NCBI RefSeq assembly: GCF_030503855.1 | Contig: NZ_CP129971.1 | Span: 193,501 to 257,500, forward strand | Direction of reading: 5' to 3' | DNA: 64,000 nucleotides | Source: Marivirga salinae | GTDB taxonomy: Bacteria; Bacteroidota; Bacteroidia; Cytophagales; Cyclobacteriaceae | Shown: positions 19,231 to 30,226 of the stretch, piece by piece | Numbering within the stretch: position 1 is the first letter of the stretch | How the letters are laid out: each line of letters opens with the position of its first letter | Translations under genes and position numbers: made by a program | Notes under the pieces: generated by a model | What the model was told of the DNA's origin: nothing | What the model saw: the letters and a program-made list of their open reading frames with translations, nothing else | The model's database searches: none

Positions 19231-20205
19231 CAACCAAAAAGAATCAGGGCAAATAACTTTTCTCTGTTTCTTTTTGAATTTGAAGGTCATGGTGAGTTCA
19301 TGGCTACCCCCACTGTACGGACCAATGTCTGAAATAATAAAATCGTAGGAATAGGTAAAAGCAAAATCTTCCATAGCGGAAAGACCTACTAAAGCACTAA
19401 AACTATCATCCTGACGAAAGGATGTTCCGAACCAGAAACTATTCTCTTTTTGGGCTCTAATATTAAAATCGAAATGTCCTGATGAAGGTCTGACAGATTT
19501 AAATAAAACAGAGGGTACTAAAAACCAACCTGATCTTTCGTCTCCTATATCAAGCTTGTATCCGATATTAGCAAAATAGTGTGCCTCTAAATCAAAAGTT
19601 TCTACTTGTCTTTCTCCTGTAGGCACAAACATGGTAGTATTGCTTATAATCTGAGTTACAGAAGCCCCGAAATAAAAGCGATCACTATAAAGCCAAATTC
19701 CAACTGATCCATCTGGAATAAATCGTGTAGGCATTAAGCGATCAATAATAGGATCATTTGAATTTTTAAAACTCAATTGCCCCATATCGATGGTGTGTTG
19801 CAATAAACCTAAAGAAACTCCTACGGCACCGTTAAGATTAGCTGTAAAAGGATGATTATAGGCATAATTCAGATGTGCAGAGGTTTGACTAACTGGCCCA
19901 GTTATGTCTTTTATTAAAATCGCCCCAATTCCATGATGCCCTCTTTTTTTCATAGTTGTTTGAAAGGGCATCTTTTTAAAAGGTGCATGATAACTAGCAA
20001 AAACGGTTTGAGGAGCATCTTCAAACCCTATCCACTGAATTCTACCACCCAATTTAATCTCATCCATATCCTGAGAACCTGCAATAGCAGGGTTTATCAG
20101 GAATTGATTAGTAGCATATTGCGTATACTGCGGCCTTTGTTGAGCCATCAAATAGTATGGAAACAAAGCCAAAATAAAAATCGATATGTAAATTATTTTT
20201 TTCAA
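19228..20205 (-). CDS. PorP/SprF-family type IX secretion membrane protein
   Basis: The 325-residue outer-membrane protein has a signal peptide (to about AQQ at residue 22). The family phrase RPQYTQYATNQFLINPAIAGS is followed by amphipathic beta-strands and a C-terminal region ending in FKFKKKQRK. PorP/SprF proteins partner with large type IX secretion substrates that carry the gliding-motility (type B) C-terminal domain. Here it begins 4 bp after the 3300-residue repeat protein, which carries such a domain, so this pair is almost certainly a secretion/anchoring unit. Confidence 0.95.
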   Translation of the reverse strand: MKKIIYISIFILALFPYYLMAQQRPQYTQYATNQFLINPAIAGSQDMDEIKLGGRIQWIGFEDAPQTVFASYHAPFKKMPFQTTMKKRGHHGIGAILIKDITGPVSQTSAHLNYAYNHPFTANLNGAVGVSLGLLQHTIDMGQLSFKNSNDPIIDRLMPTRFIPDGSVGIWLYSDRFYFGASVTQIISNTTMFVPTGERQVETFDLEAHYFANIGYKLDIGDERSGWFLVPSVLFKSVRPSSGHFDFNIRAQKENSFWFGTSFRQDDSFSALVGLSAMEDFAFTYSYDFIISDIGPYSGGSHELTMTFKFKKKQRKVICPDSFWL

Positions 20206-20209
20206 TATA

Positions 20210-23200
20210 TCAATACAAAATAGTTATCGTTCCCGTCACTGCATCATAACCATCCTTTAAGTCTATTACATAATAATAAACTCCAGGAGCTAATACTTCC
20301 CCGTTAAACCTACCGTCCCACGGCTCATCGTAACCAATAGAATAAAACAACTCTTTTCCCCATCGGTTATAGATTTTAACTTCAGCATTAGGATATTGAT
20401 TAATTTGATCTAATTGCCAAACATCATTAAAGGAATCTCCATTAGGAGAAAAAACATTTGGTGGTTCTACTGGAGGACGTACAACAACAGTAACCGAATC
20501 TACATCAGGACATCCATTTATTGTTAGTCCATCCACAAAATAAGTAGTGGTAATAACTGGGCTTACCTGTATTCTTGAATTTCTCACATCACTTTCAATG
20601 GAAACATCATTTCTCCATACAAAACTTTGCCCATCAGTTGCCTCTAAAATCCTGGTATCTCCTTCTCTAATACTGATATCATTACCCGCATCAATTGGAT
20701 TATAAGGCACTACTCTAGCAGTGGCTGGTGGTGTAGTTTGAGGACATAACCCTTGAACATCAATTATGTTTGCTCTGTAATAGGTGTCTTCTTCTGGGAA
20801 GTCAACTAATTCTGCACTTGAAACACCTAAACTAGTCCAATTATCTAAATCAGTGCTTACTTCCCAGTCCAATACATTATAATTTCCTGGATCTAAACTT
20901 ACAACCACGGAATCTCCAATACAGACTGGATTTGGGTTAGCTATAGTATTTCCTGTATATTGATAATCTAAGATATTAGCTGTTACTTCATTAGACATCA
21001 CCTCATTTTCAATCACACATTCGGCACCGGAAATTAATTTCACTTTAATAATATCTTGATCTGATAAAAGCGTGCTATCAAATTCACTGCCTATTGACTC
21101 TCCATTAATAAACCATTCAAATTCTGGATTATCACCTTGATTATCCATATCTAATTCTACACTAACATCAGTATTTCTACAGACTAAGTCAGAAATGCTA
21201 ATATCAATAGTAGGAAAAGAGGAAGGTACAACTGTGATAACTTTTGACAATTGATCGGTATTACATATAAAGCCATCAATATTTATGGAAACTTCCTTCT
21301 CCCCAGCTGAATTCCAGAATAATTCATAAGGACCAAAACCTGATCCGCTAATTATTTCTGCTCCATCAAAATCCCATGTATAATCTGAAATATCTAATCC
21401 TTCATCAACAAAGTTGACAACCGCTAATTCATGTTGGCAAATTGTATCGGATTCAACTTCTAAGTTATCAAGACTAAATACATTAAGTGTATGAAATGCA
21501 GTATCAGAAGGACATCCGTCTTTGCTTGCTACTACATATAAAGTTTTATCTCCACCTTCTGACCAGCCTAACTCATAGGTTTCATTTCCTAAATCATTAA
21601 CAGTAGTTGCTCCATCAAAGCCCCAGTCATAGTTAGTACCACTTATCAAACTATCACCAAAACTAATATTTGCTGTTCCTTCCAAGCAGATGAAATCTGG
21701 AGCATTTATGGAAGCAGCGGGTTTTTCAAGTATGTCAATTGTTGTAGTATAAAAATCTTGACAACCATCCTCTAAAACACTCAAAGAAATCTCTATAGTA
21801 CCCGCTGTATCTAATAGCAATTCAAAATCAGCCTCATTTTGGGTACCTATCTCTCCATTATAATTATAACTCCACCTTATAATACTAAGAGGGGAAATAT
21901 CCCAATCTGGTACCAGCTTTAAAATATCATCTTGACACATAAAATCATCTGTCTGGAAAGTAGCATCTGGCAGTTGTTTTACATTTACTTGAAAGGTACT
22001 ATCTGCGATACATCCCTTATTATTAATGTATACTGTCACATTTTTAATTCCTACAGTATCCCAAGTCACAAAATAATCCTCTCTTGTATTGCTTATTTTT
22101 GTTACCTGACTTGGATTATCAAAATCCCATTCTAATTCCCGACCATTTACCATTGGTAGGGTAAATACTATCCTAGCACTATCATTCGAACATATTTCTG
22201 TATCAGCTGAGATACTAAATGGAATTGGCGCTCCTACATTAATCACGAATGTGGAATCAAAATCATTACAAAGTGAACCATCAATGCTAAAGTTCACGAA
22301 TTTCTCACCAATTGAATCATAGCTAAAGGTAATTTCTGTTGAATCAGTATTTGAATCTATTACATCCACCCCTTGGAAATCCCAACTCCAAGTTGCACCA
22401 GGATCAAAGAACTCTGGATTCACAGACGCCATTCCCAATGAATCTACACATAAGTTTGTATCGATTAATAAATTTGAGGCTGAATTATCATAAACCATGA
22501 GTGTTTGAAATGTTGTGTCAGAAATACATCCACCATCTTCCACAACTAAACTCAATTCTTTAAGACCACCAGTAGGCCATCTCACCTCAAAAGTTGAATC
22601 ATTCAATTGCGTAGGAATACCATCTACCCAATCCCAATTGAGGAACCCTCCATCAGAAGTAGTTCCTGTGTAAGTTATTTTTGTAAGATCACCTAAACAA
22701 TTTTCATCTGCTCCTAACTCGAAATCTGATGTTGGCTGTTCTCCAATAATAAAAGTTCTTTCAAAATCATCATCATTACAGGTTTCACCCGTAATCTCCA
22801 ATCGAATCGTTTTAGGTCCAGTTGAGTTATAGGTAATTTCAAATAATGAATCTGTTACAATTTCATCCACTTCATCACCCGCTTCTAAATCTAAATCAAA
22901 ATCCCAATCATAAGTAGCATTTTCTTCTGCCTCTCCTGTAAACCAAACGCGTGTAGAAGCTCCTTCACATAGCGAATCGTTTGCAGATGAAAATTCAAAT
23001 TCTGCCAAGTTATTTACTGCTATAAAATCAGTAAATGATCGACTTCCACAATTTGCATTTGTAACAGTTAGCGTTACTGCTTTTCTTCCAGGAGTTTTAT
23101 AAGTTACTATATAATTTTGTGAATTTGCAGGCGGAGTGTCTCTAACTGCCGTTTCTCCTGCTGCAGAATCTAGATCAAAGTCCCATTCAAAAGTATCGTT

Positions 23201-26200
23201 ATCTAAATCATTATCTCCTTCATAAGTTATAGTACCCACAGCTACTCCAGTCGTTTCATCCAAACAAAACAGAGGTGCATCAAAAGTTGGATCAGGCCCA
23301 AGCAATACTCTGATGGTTCTGGTTCTGGTAGTGCTACAACCATTTAAAGTTGCTGTAACGGAAACGTCCGTATTAACATTAGTAGATCCTATATCTTCCC
23401 AAACAGCCGTGATTTGCGTGCTATCGGCATTTGAAGAAACAATCTCTCCATATGGCCCTAAATTCCAAGTATATTGGTATGAAGAATCTGGGTCATTTAC
23501 TGTAAGTTCTCTTTCCACAAATTCACAGATGGTGGCTGGTAATCTAAAGTTTACGGTTGGTGAAGGATTGATAGTAATTTCTGGAAGTAGAATTGTATTT
23601 TCACAACCATTTTCTCCGATAATATCCACTGATATAAGATAGGTGCCAGGTGTATCCCAAATTACCTCATAAGCTTCTTGTCCTGCTAATTTTGAATATG
23701 AAGCGGCATCATCAAAACTTGTTCCCCAATAATATTCTGCAAAAATACCGGCAGCACCCTCTCCACCATAACTTACCAATGTAGGTTGTCCCACGCAGCC
23801 GACATCAACTGTAATTTCTCCTAAAGGTGTTGGTTTAACTACAACATCAAATTCTCTTACAATATCACAACTTCCATTAGTAAGTGTAAGTGCTACAGTT
23901 TTTGTTCCAGGTGTTGACCAAGTAATATTATTTGGATCACTGATATCCCAGCTACCATCAACTCCTGGATCAATGTTAACCACCTCATTTCCTCCTAAGT
24001 AAAATGTTAATTCATCAAAGGCACAAACTGGCCCCTGATCCACATTAAAATCAGTAGGTCCTTGCACTATATTAACATCAAAACTTACTGTATTTTCACA
24101 TTCATTACTATTGATCACTGAAATCTCAATAGTTTTTGCTCCTCCAGCAGTATAACGAACACGGTAAGCTTGCTGACCTGCTACTTTTGTTGCATAATCC
24201 AAGTTAGCAGGATCAAAAGTCCAAATAAAATCATCTGTAAATGGATCAGCACTTCCGGTATAGGTTACAATAAACTCTTCTCCAATACAGAAATCTGTTG
24301 GAGCGTCATAAGTCATAGTTGGTAATGGTAATACTTCTACATCAACCACTGCTACAGCAGGACAATTGTTATCATCCTCTACTTCTACTCTAATTCTTTT
24401 AAATCCAGGTGTTGACCAACTGATCACAGATTCTCTATTAGTAGAAGCAGCAACATCTTCAATTCCGCCATCTGAATCTATTAGGTTCACATCTATACCA
24501 CCTGTAAAATCAGTCCCTGCAACTCCGGTATATTCAAATGTAAAATCATCTCCTACACATAATGGGTTAGGGGTTGCAGTATATACCAAATTAGGTGCTG
24601 GATTTACAATGATATCATCAGAAATAGAGTTATTACAACCTCCGGTTCCTGTAATATTAACAGTTATGGTTTGAGTACTTACATCAGGAAATGTTAGTTC
24701 ATATTCTTCATTTCCTAAATCAACTACAGTAACAGCATTGTCAATAATCCACTCAAAATCAAAATCAGATATAGTTCCAGTTCCATTATTAATTAGACCA
24801 ACCCTAACTGGTGCATTTCTACAAACATCATCTGGCATATCAATTTCAAAATCAGGATATGGTAAAACTTCTATTTCACGTGTGAAACTATCCGTACAGC
24901 CTCCGTTATCTAAATCCAATGTTATCGTTTTGGTTCCAGGAGTTTGCCAGAATACTGAATAATTAGTATCGGTAGTGTTTTCAGTTATGTCTGCTGCATC
25001 ATCTTCTTGGAAACCCCAATCTACATTTGTGCCAGTAGGTAAGCTACCATTGAAGTTGAAATCTACAGCTTCCCCGACACATACTCTATTGTCACTTCTT
25101 GTAAATGAGGCTACAGGAAATTGGTACACCGTTATTTGGTAATCCGCAGTATCAATACATCCACCATTATTTACGATTAATGAGAAATTTTTAACACCTG
25201 CAGTATTCCAAACTGGTGCAAAAACACCATTTTCAGGTTCATCATTGGTGGTGTCATTTGGCATATTGCCATAAATTATATCTACTCCATTAACTGTACT
25301 ATTGGTAGTTAAAAGACTCATATCATAAGTAATATTAGCCGCTTCACCTTCACAAACATTTGAATCAAAATCCAAAGAAGTGTTGGCTGGGTCTCCAATA
25401 TTAATTGCCAAGCTATCTGAGATGGTATTACATTGGCCCACTATTTCTAATTCAATCAATTTAGGGCCTGAATTATCCCATCTTAATTCATATTCCTCAT
25501 TTTTAACTATTTCATTAACGATAGCTCCATCAAATTTCCAATTGAAAGTAGCTCCATCTTCTACTACACCCGAAAAGCTAATATTTATTGTTTCACCTAT
25601 ACAACCATTTGCTGGAAAAGCATTTAATTCAATGAAATTATAAACTGCATAATCAATGGTTTCAGTATTATTAGGACAACCATTCCCGGAAACATCTCTC
25701 ACTTCCAGGATTGCTTGTTTATATCCACCATAATCCCATCCTTCAACAAATAAACTTAATCCATCCGCTGAAATGATCCCTGTTGCATTATCATCATTAG
25801 GTACTAATCTAAACCCAATTATTTCCACATCAGTATCAGTTGACTCTACCAATTCTATTTCATATGGATTAGGATCGTTAATACATACTTTCTCTTCAGC
25901 GTCAACCGTATATTCAGGTCCGGCTGATACATCTACTGTGGCAGTTTGAACGTCCACACCACAATCCCCATCAATAGTTAAGCTAATGGTTTTTTCTCCT
26001 GGAGTATTATATTCAACACTGAAAGTTGTATCATTTATTTGTTCAAAAATTGCACTGTCCCCAAAATTCCAAGTTGTATCAATATCTACCGTTAAAACAT
26101 CTGGATAAGTCACAAAAACCGCAATATTTGTACAGGTATTGTTTGAGGACAGACCAAAATCAGGATAGAAATTTACGTTTATAGTAAAAGTTGTATCTAC

Positions 26201-29200
26201 GGTACAACCTGCACCACCAATCATTTGTAAGCTTACTTCTTTTTCTCCTGGGCTATCAAATTCTACAGTCCAACTATCGGTACCATCAAAATTGAAAGTA
26301 CCACCAGCTTGTTCTGTCCAATCAAAATTAGTTACTTCAGCAGCATTGCCTAAATAAGCAATTTCAAAACTTTGATTTTCACAAACACTTTCTGGAACAT
26401 CCAAATCACCTAATTGTGGTAAATATCCAACATTTAATGTTTGGGTATCAATCGCTTGGCATCCGTTAGGCGATTGCACTGTAAGCTCGATGGTTTTAGT
26501 TCCTGAGGTTGGCCAATAAACTGTCCAAATTCCAGCTCCATTATAATTATCTACAATAGCACCATTCCAAATCCAGGAATATGAATTGTTAGCATCATAA
26601 ATTGATGTTAAATCTACAGTTACTGGTTCGGTAGTACAAATAGTTCCTAAGTTAGGAATATTGGAAATTGGAGCTGGCAACACTGTAACATCTTCAGAAA
26701 ACAAGATCTCACAATTACCATTCGAAATCTCCGCTTCAATAGTATAAGTTGCTGAAGTTCCTGTAACAGGAAAAGTAATTTCTATGTCTCTATCGTTACC
26801 GGATACCTGAGTATAAGTTACTCCGGTTGGCATTGTCCAGCTTACGGTATTAGATGCATTTCCCATATAGGTGAAATTAGCTGTAGCATTATCACAAATT
26901 TGGGTCTCCGTATCCATATCATCAGACGGAATTGGAAATATTTCTATGTCTTGAGTGACGGTAGAATCACATCCATTGATTGAATAGGTAGCCGAAATGG
27001 TTTTAGTACCAATAGAAGACCATGCAACATTCCAAACTTCAGGATCAGCTGTAGCAGCTTCAACTCCATCTGTACCAAAATCATAGCCATCTAAAGTTGC
27101 TCCTGCTATATCACTATCAAATGTAACCGACACTGTTTCGTCCATACAAGCTTCTGTAGGAGCTGTAATTTCAGGAACTGGCATAGGTGAAATTTCTATG
27201 GTAAAGTCTCTAATGACTGTACATCCATTTTTATTAATCTCTAGTGTTATAGTTTTGGTAGTATTTGCAGCGTCATAAGTATCCCAAGTGACGTCATATA
27301 CCTCATCGCCTAAAGGATCTACATTATCAGCATCTTCAAATGTCCAATTAAAAGTGGTTCCAGCATCATTGGTATCTCCCGATCCTTCATAAACAAATCT
27401 GGCTGCTTGCCCTGCACAGGCAAATGCCGGATAAGATACAGCCGTAGTAGCAGGCTCTAATACGTCAATCGTATAAGTTTCTGTAGTTATACAACCATTA
27501 TTATCTATTGATACTACAACATTTTTGGTGCCTGCTGAGTCCCATTCTAGTTCGAAATCAGTATTAGCATCATTTATACTTACCTGAGTACCTCCATCAA
27601 AATCCCAAGTAAAATCTCCACCTGCATCATTGCCAGTAAAAACAAATGACGTAGTTTCAGTAACACAAATTGAAGTATTGGGGTCAAAATCAATGACCGG
27701 TTTTTCAGCAATTTCAATTGTTTGAGTTAGTTCAGTGCTAGTACATCCATTTTCTGTAACTTGTAATTTAACAGTTTTAGTACCAAAAGAGCTCCACTGA
27801 ACATTATAAGCTTCTTGACCACCAGTGGTTATTGGCGTTGCAGAACCATCAACTCCCCAATCCCAAGTAAATTCCAATTCAGGCGAGTTTAAGTTCAAAT
27901 TAGCAGTACCCGTATAAAGCACCACTACATCTTCATCTGTACAAGCCCCTGCAGGTAAATCAAAGTCAGCTGTTGGCGTTTTACCTACATTGATATAAAA
28001 AGTAGTGTCTGTATCACAGCCATTTTGGCTAATATTTAAAGTAATCTCTTTGGAACCTAAACTAAGGCTATCCCAAGTCACATCAAATTCTCGATCTGTT
28101 GTTATTACATTTGAAACAGTTCCACCATCTAAAGACCAAACTAAGTCAGCAGAGGCATCTGCTGTTCCTATATATTCAAAGGTTGCGGGCTGTCCTGCAC
28201 AAATATCAGTAGGGAAATCCACCTCTGTGGTTGGAACTGGAAGTACTTCAATAAAAAAGGTAGAATCATTTATACATCCGCCTTCATCAATTGATAAAAT
28301 AATAGTCTTTGTTCCGGGATTATCCCACACTACTTCAGCATTAATATTATCTCCAGAATTTACTCCATCACCAAAATCCCAAGTAATATTGGCAATTGAT
28401 GTATCTGCATTACCCAAATAATCAATGTTTACTGGATTAGTAGCACAAACACTATCAGGGGCGCTATAATCGAGGGTAGGTCTTCGAGTAATGTCAATGG
28501 TGACAGAATCGACTACCAAACAGTTTCCTTCTTCAATTTCGTAGCGAATGGTTTTGGTTCCTAAACTATCCCAACTAACATCAAAATTTCTACCTGGATC
28601 ATTAATATTTTCAACGGTTCCTCCATCCCAATCCCAAGTAAATATTGCAGAATCTGTAGCATTCCCCGTGTATTCAATGTTTACATTTTGAAATTCACAG
28701 GCAGATGCCGGCAAATTGACACCTGGCGTGGGCACATTATTGACGGTAATTTGAATGGTGGTATCGGCTATACACCCATATTCATTCTCAATTTCTAAAT
28801 TCAAATCGAAAACACCATTTGCATCATAAATAACGGAGTAGTCTTTAGTGTCTGCTCCTGTTTCAGATGAGGTGGAACCAGTAGTAGACCAAAAATACTC
28901 AATCATTCCTCCGGCTGGATCTTCAGATGCAGAAAAGGTTGCTAGATCTCCTTCACAAAGCTCTGTTGGCCCTACTATTCCCATCTCAGGATTGGGGAAA
29001 CCTGTGATGACGATGGTGTCAGCTATATCAAAGCATTGTCTTTCACAGGGCGAAACCGCAACACCTTGCACCCAAAGGGTGTCTGATGCTTGGAAGATGG
29101 TATAGGTTAAATTTTCATTTTCTGTAGTATCTCCTGTACTCCAGACGTAGAAAGAACGATCTCCACCTGCTGCGGTTAATGTAATATCCTCTCCTATACA

Positions 29201-30112
29201 TCCCTCAGTAGCAGAAGCCTGAATTTCTATATCATTACCTGCTATTGCTGCTAAATTCAATGATTCTATGGAGGTTGCATCTAAAACCTCATCAAAATAA
29301 CGAATATAATCTATTGTAATATCAGCTACTGGATTGTCACTTAAACTACTAGAAGGTACAAAATATGATGTTTGATTTTGAAGGTTAAATTCATTGTCAC
29401 CCTCAACTCTAAATTGTTCCTCACCATTTAAATAGACAACAATTTCATTATTATCGTAACTTATCGCAAGATTTATCCACTCCGTTGGAAAATCATTTGG
29501 ATAATCAGGAGAAACTAAATCAGTTCCACATGCTTCCTCAGTTCCATTAGAACCTTGACCGGTGTAGTAACAAATATACCCATCAGGGTTAATAAATATT
29601 CCAGCTTTATTCTGATTAGAGAAATTCATAATAAAAACCCTTCCCTCATCATTATCGGCAGGAATATCGTCAACTTTAAAAAGTAATTCTACAGTATAAT
29701 TATCTATAGAGGTCAAACTTCCGTTATCTACATCTAATCCTTGACCGGAAGTCATTTGATAGTGCTTATTATTATTATTTAAGCAAAGCTCTTCAGCATC
29801 AATAAAAGTAGCGGTGTCACTAGGTGGATTTGGCTCTAATGGATTAATCCCTGTCAGTCCATTATCGTTTTCAAGATCATTTACGAAATTGTAGCAGGCA
29901 GCAGGAACCAATACAGAATCCGGATGGAACTGAGCCAATGTAAGAAAAGGACTCAGAAGAAAGCCTAAGAGTATGAATGTCGATATTTTGTTAACCTTAC
30001 TTACCACTTTACTATAAACAATTGTTTTTACAAGATGTATAATATGATTCCTTCGATAAACATATGTTTCCTTTATACCGCTATTGTTTTCCATAGAATA
30101 CATCTTTATCAT
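20210..30112 (-). CDS. Giant PKD/Ig-like repeat adhesin with LamG-like N-terminus and type B type IX C-terminal domain
   Basis: The predicted product is 3300 residues. After a signal peptide ending near TLAQ (residue 61), a LamG/concanavalin-like domain spans about 80-290. About 31 tandem repeats of 75-95 residues follow, by my reading from about residue 375 to 3100. Each starts with a P-rich linker and a Cys, then a W.F.GG core, then G.KTI.L and a second Cys in a G-C motif. The C-terminal ~85 residues (NVFSPNGDSFNDVWQ, then IYNRWGKELF, then WDGRFNGEVLAPGVYYYVI) are the gliding-motility-associated type B domain used by type IX secretion. It resembles SprB-like adhesins in plan. The ATG at 30112 gives a long basic n-region; a GTG at 30007 would give a normal signal peptide. 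Confidence 0.93.
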   Translation of the reverse strand: MIKMYSMENNSGIKETYVYRRNHIIHLVKTIVYSKVVSKVNKISTFILLGFLLSPFLTLAQFHPDSVLVPAACYNFVNDLENDNGLTGINPLEPNPPSDTATFIDAEELCLNNNNKHYQMTSGQGLDVDNGSLTSIDNYTVELLFKVDDIPADNDEGRVFIMNFSNQNKAGIFINPDGYICYYTGQGSNGTEEACGTDLVSPDYPNDFPTEWINLAISYDNNEIVVYLNGEEQFRVEGDNEFNLQNQTSYFVPSSSLSDNPVADITIDYIRYFDEVLDATSIESLNLAAIAGNDIEIQASATEGCIGEDITLTAAGGDRSFYVWSTGDTTENENLTYTIFQASDTLWVQGVAVSPCERQCFDIADTIVITGFPNPEMGIVGPTELCEGDLATFSASEDPAGGMIEYFWSTTGSTSSETGADTKDYSVIYDANGVFDLNLEIENEYGCIADTTIQITVNNVPTPGVNLPASACEFQNVNIEYTGNATDSAIFTWDWDGGTVENINDPGRNFDVSWDSLGTKTIRYEIEEGNCLVVDSVTIDITRRPTLDYSAPDSVCATNPVNIDYLGNADTSIANITWDFGDGVNSGDNINAEVVWDNPGTKTIILSIDEGGCINDSTFFIEVLPVPTTEVDFPTDICAGQPATFEYIGTADASADLVWSLDGGTVSNVITTDREFDVTWDSLSLGSKEITLNISQNGCDTDTTFYINVGKTPTADFDLPAGACTDEDVVVLYTGTANLNLNSPELEFTWDWGVDGSATPITTGGQEAYNVQWSSFGTKTVKLQVTENGCTSTELTQTIEIAEKPVIDFDPNTSICVTETTSFVFTGNDAGGDFTWDFDGGTQVSINDANTDFELEWDSAGTKNVVVSIDNNGCITTETYTIDVLEPATTAVSYPAFACAGQAARFVYEGSGDTNDAGTTFNWTFEDADNVDPLGDEVYDVTWDTYDAANTTKTITLEINKNGCTVIRDFTIEISPMPVPEITAPTEACMDETVSVTFDSDIAGATLDGYDFGTDGVEAATADPEVWNVAWSSIGTKTISATYSINGCDSTVTQDIEIFPIPSDDMDTETQICDNATANFTYMGNASNTVSWTMPTGVTYTQVSGNDRDIEITFPVTGTSATYTIEAEISNGNCEILFSEDVTVLPAPISNIPNLGTICTTEPVTVDLTSIYDANNSYSWIWNGAIVDNYNGAGIWTVYWPTSGTKTIELTVQSPNGCQAIDTQTLNVGYLPQLGDLDVPESVCENQSFEIAYLGNAAEVTNFDWTEQAGGTFNFDGTDSWTVEFDSPGEKEVSLQMIGGAGCTVDTTFTINVNFYPDFGLSSNNTCTNIAVFVTYPDVLTVDIDTTWNFGDSAIFEQINDTTFSVEYNTPGEKTISLTIDGDCGVDVQTATVDVSAGPEYTVDAEEKVCINDPNPYEIELVESTDTDVEIIGFRLVPNDDNATGIISADGLSLFVEGWDYGGYKQAILEVRDVSGNGCPNNTETIDYAVYNFIELNAFPANGCIGETINISFSGVVEDGATFNWKFDGAIVNEIVKNEEYELRWDNSGPKLIELEIVGQCNTISDSLAINIGDPANTSLDFDSNVCEGEAANITYDMSLLTTNSTVNGVDIIYGNMPNDTTNDEPENGVFAPVWNTAGVKNFSLIVNNGGCIDTADYQITVYQFPVASFTRSDNRVCVGEAVDFNFNGSLPTGTNVDWGFQEDDAADITENTTDTNYSVFWQTPGTKTITLDLDNGGCTDSFTREIEVLPYPDFEIDMPDDVCRNAPVRVGLINNGTGTISDFDFEWIIDNAVTVVDLGNEEYELTFPDVSTQTITVNITGTGGCNNSISDDIIVNPAPNLVYTATPNPLCVGDDFTFEYTGVAGTDFTGGIDVNLIDSDGGIEDVAASTNRESVISWSTPGFKRIRVEVEDDNNCPAVAVVDVEVLPLPTMTYDAPTDFCIGEEFIVTYTGSADPFTDDFIWTFDPANLDYATKVAGQQAYRVRYTAGGAKTIEISVINSNECENTVSFDVNIVQGPTDFNVDQGPVCAFDELTFYLGGNEVVNIDPGVDGSWDISDPNNITWSTPGTKTVALTLTNGSCDIVREFDVVVKPTPLGEITVDVGCVGQPTLVSYGGEGAAGIFAEYYWGTSFDDAASYSKLAGQEAYEVIWDTPGTYLISVDIIGENGCENTILLPEITINPSPTVNFRLPATICEFVERELTVNDPDSSYQYTWNLGPYGEIVSSNADSTQITAVWEDIGSTNVNTDVSVTATLNGCSTTRTRTIRVLLGPDPTFDAPLFCLDETTGVAVGTITYEGDNDLDNDTFEWDFDLDSAAGETAVRDTPPANSQNYIVTYKTPGRKAVTLTVTNANCGSRSFTDFIAVNNLAEFEFSSANDSLCEGASTRVWFTGEAEENATYDWDFDLDLEAGDEVDEIVTDSLFEITYNSTGPKTIRLEITGETCNDDDFERTFIIGEQPTSDFELGADENCLGDLTKITYTGTTSDGGFLNWDWVDGIPTQLNDSTFEVRWPTGGLKELSLVVEDGGCISDTTFQTLMVYDNSASNLLIDTNLCVDSLGMASVNPEFFDPGATWSWDFQGVDVIDSNTDSTEITFSYDSIGEKFVNFSIDGSLCNDFDSTFVINVGAPIPFSISADTEICSNDSARIVFTLPMVNGRELEWDFDNPSQVTKISNTREDYFVTWDTVGIKNVTVYINNKGCIADSTFQVNVKQLPDATFQTDDFMCQDDILKLVPDWDISPLSIIRWSYNYNGEIGTQNEADFELLLDTAGTIEISLSVLEDGCQDFYTTTIDILEKPAASINAPDFICLEGTANISFGDSLISGTNYDWGFDGATTVNDLGNETYELGWSEGGDKTLYVVASKDGCPSDTAFHTLNVFSLDNLEVESDTICQHELAVVNFVDEGLDISDYTWDFDGAEIISGSGFGPYELFWNSAGEKEVSINIDGFICNTDQLSKVITVVPSSFPTIDISISDLVCRNTDVSVELDMDNQGDNPEFEWFINGESIGSEFDSTLLSDQDIIKVKLISGAECVIENEVMSNEVTANILDYQYTGNTIANPNPVCIGDSVVVSLDPGNYNVLDWEVSTDLDNWTSLGVSSAELVDFPEEDTYYRANIIDVQGLCPQTTPPATARVVPYNPIDAGNDISIREGDTRILEATDGQSFVWRNDVSIESDVRNSRIQVSPVITTTYFVDGLTINGCPDVDSVTVVVRPPVEPPNVFSPNGDSFNDVWQLDQINQYPNAEVKIYNRWGKELFYSIGYDEPWDGRFNGEVLAPGVYYYVIDLKDGYDAVTGTITILY

Positions 30113-30226
30113 TTATATAAAGCTATAGATTAAGTTCTGCTAAAGAAATTGATTAACACATATAAACTGACGATGTAAGCTTCATTAATTATATTAAATA
30201 TAATGATTTTTGAATAAAACCAATAA

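Noticed and set aside
28005..28421. Plus-strand ORF of 138 codons inside the giant gene, with other long frames opposite coding genes
   Set aside because: It is a shadow frame of the repeat protein with no family features or start context. The same applies to the opposite-strand frames in the receptor, RND and uvrA genes.
20210..30112. CRISPR-like or recently amplified DNA repeats in the giant gene
   Set aside because: The repeats are protein domains with strong divergence at DNA level and unequal lengths. There are no identical direct repeats with uniform spacers.
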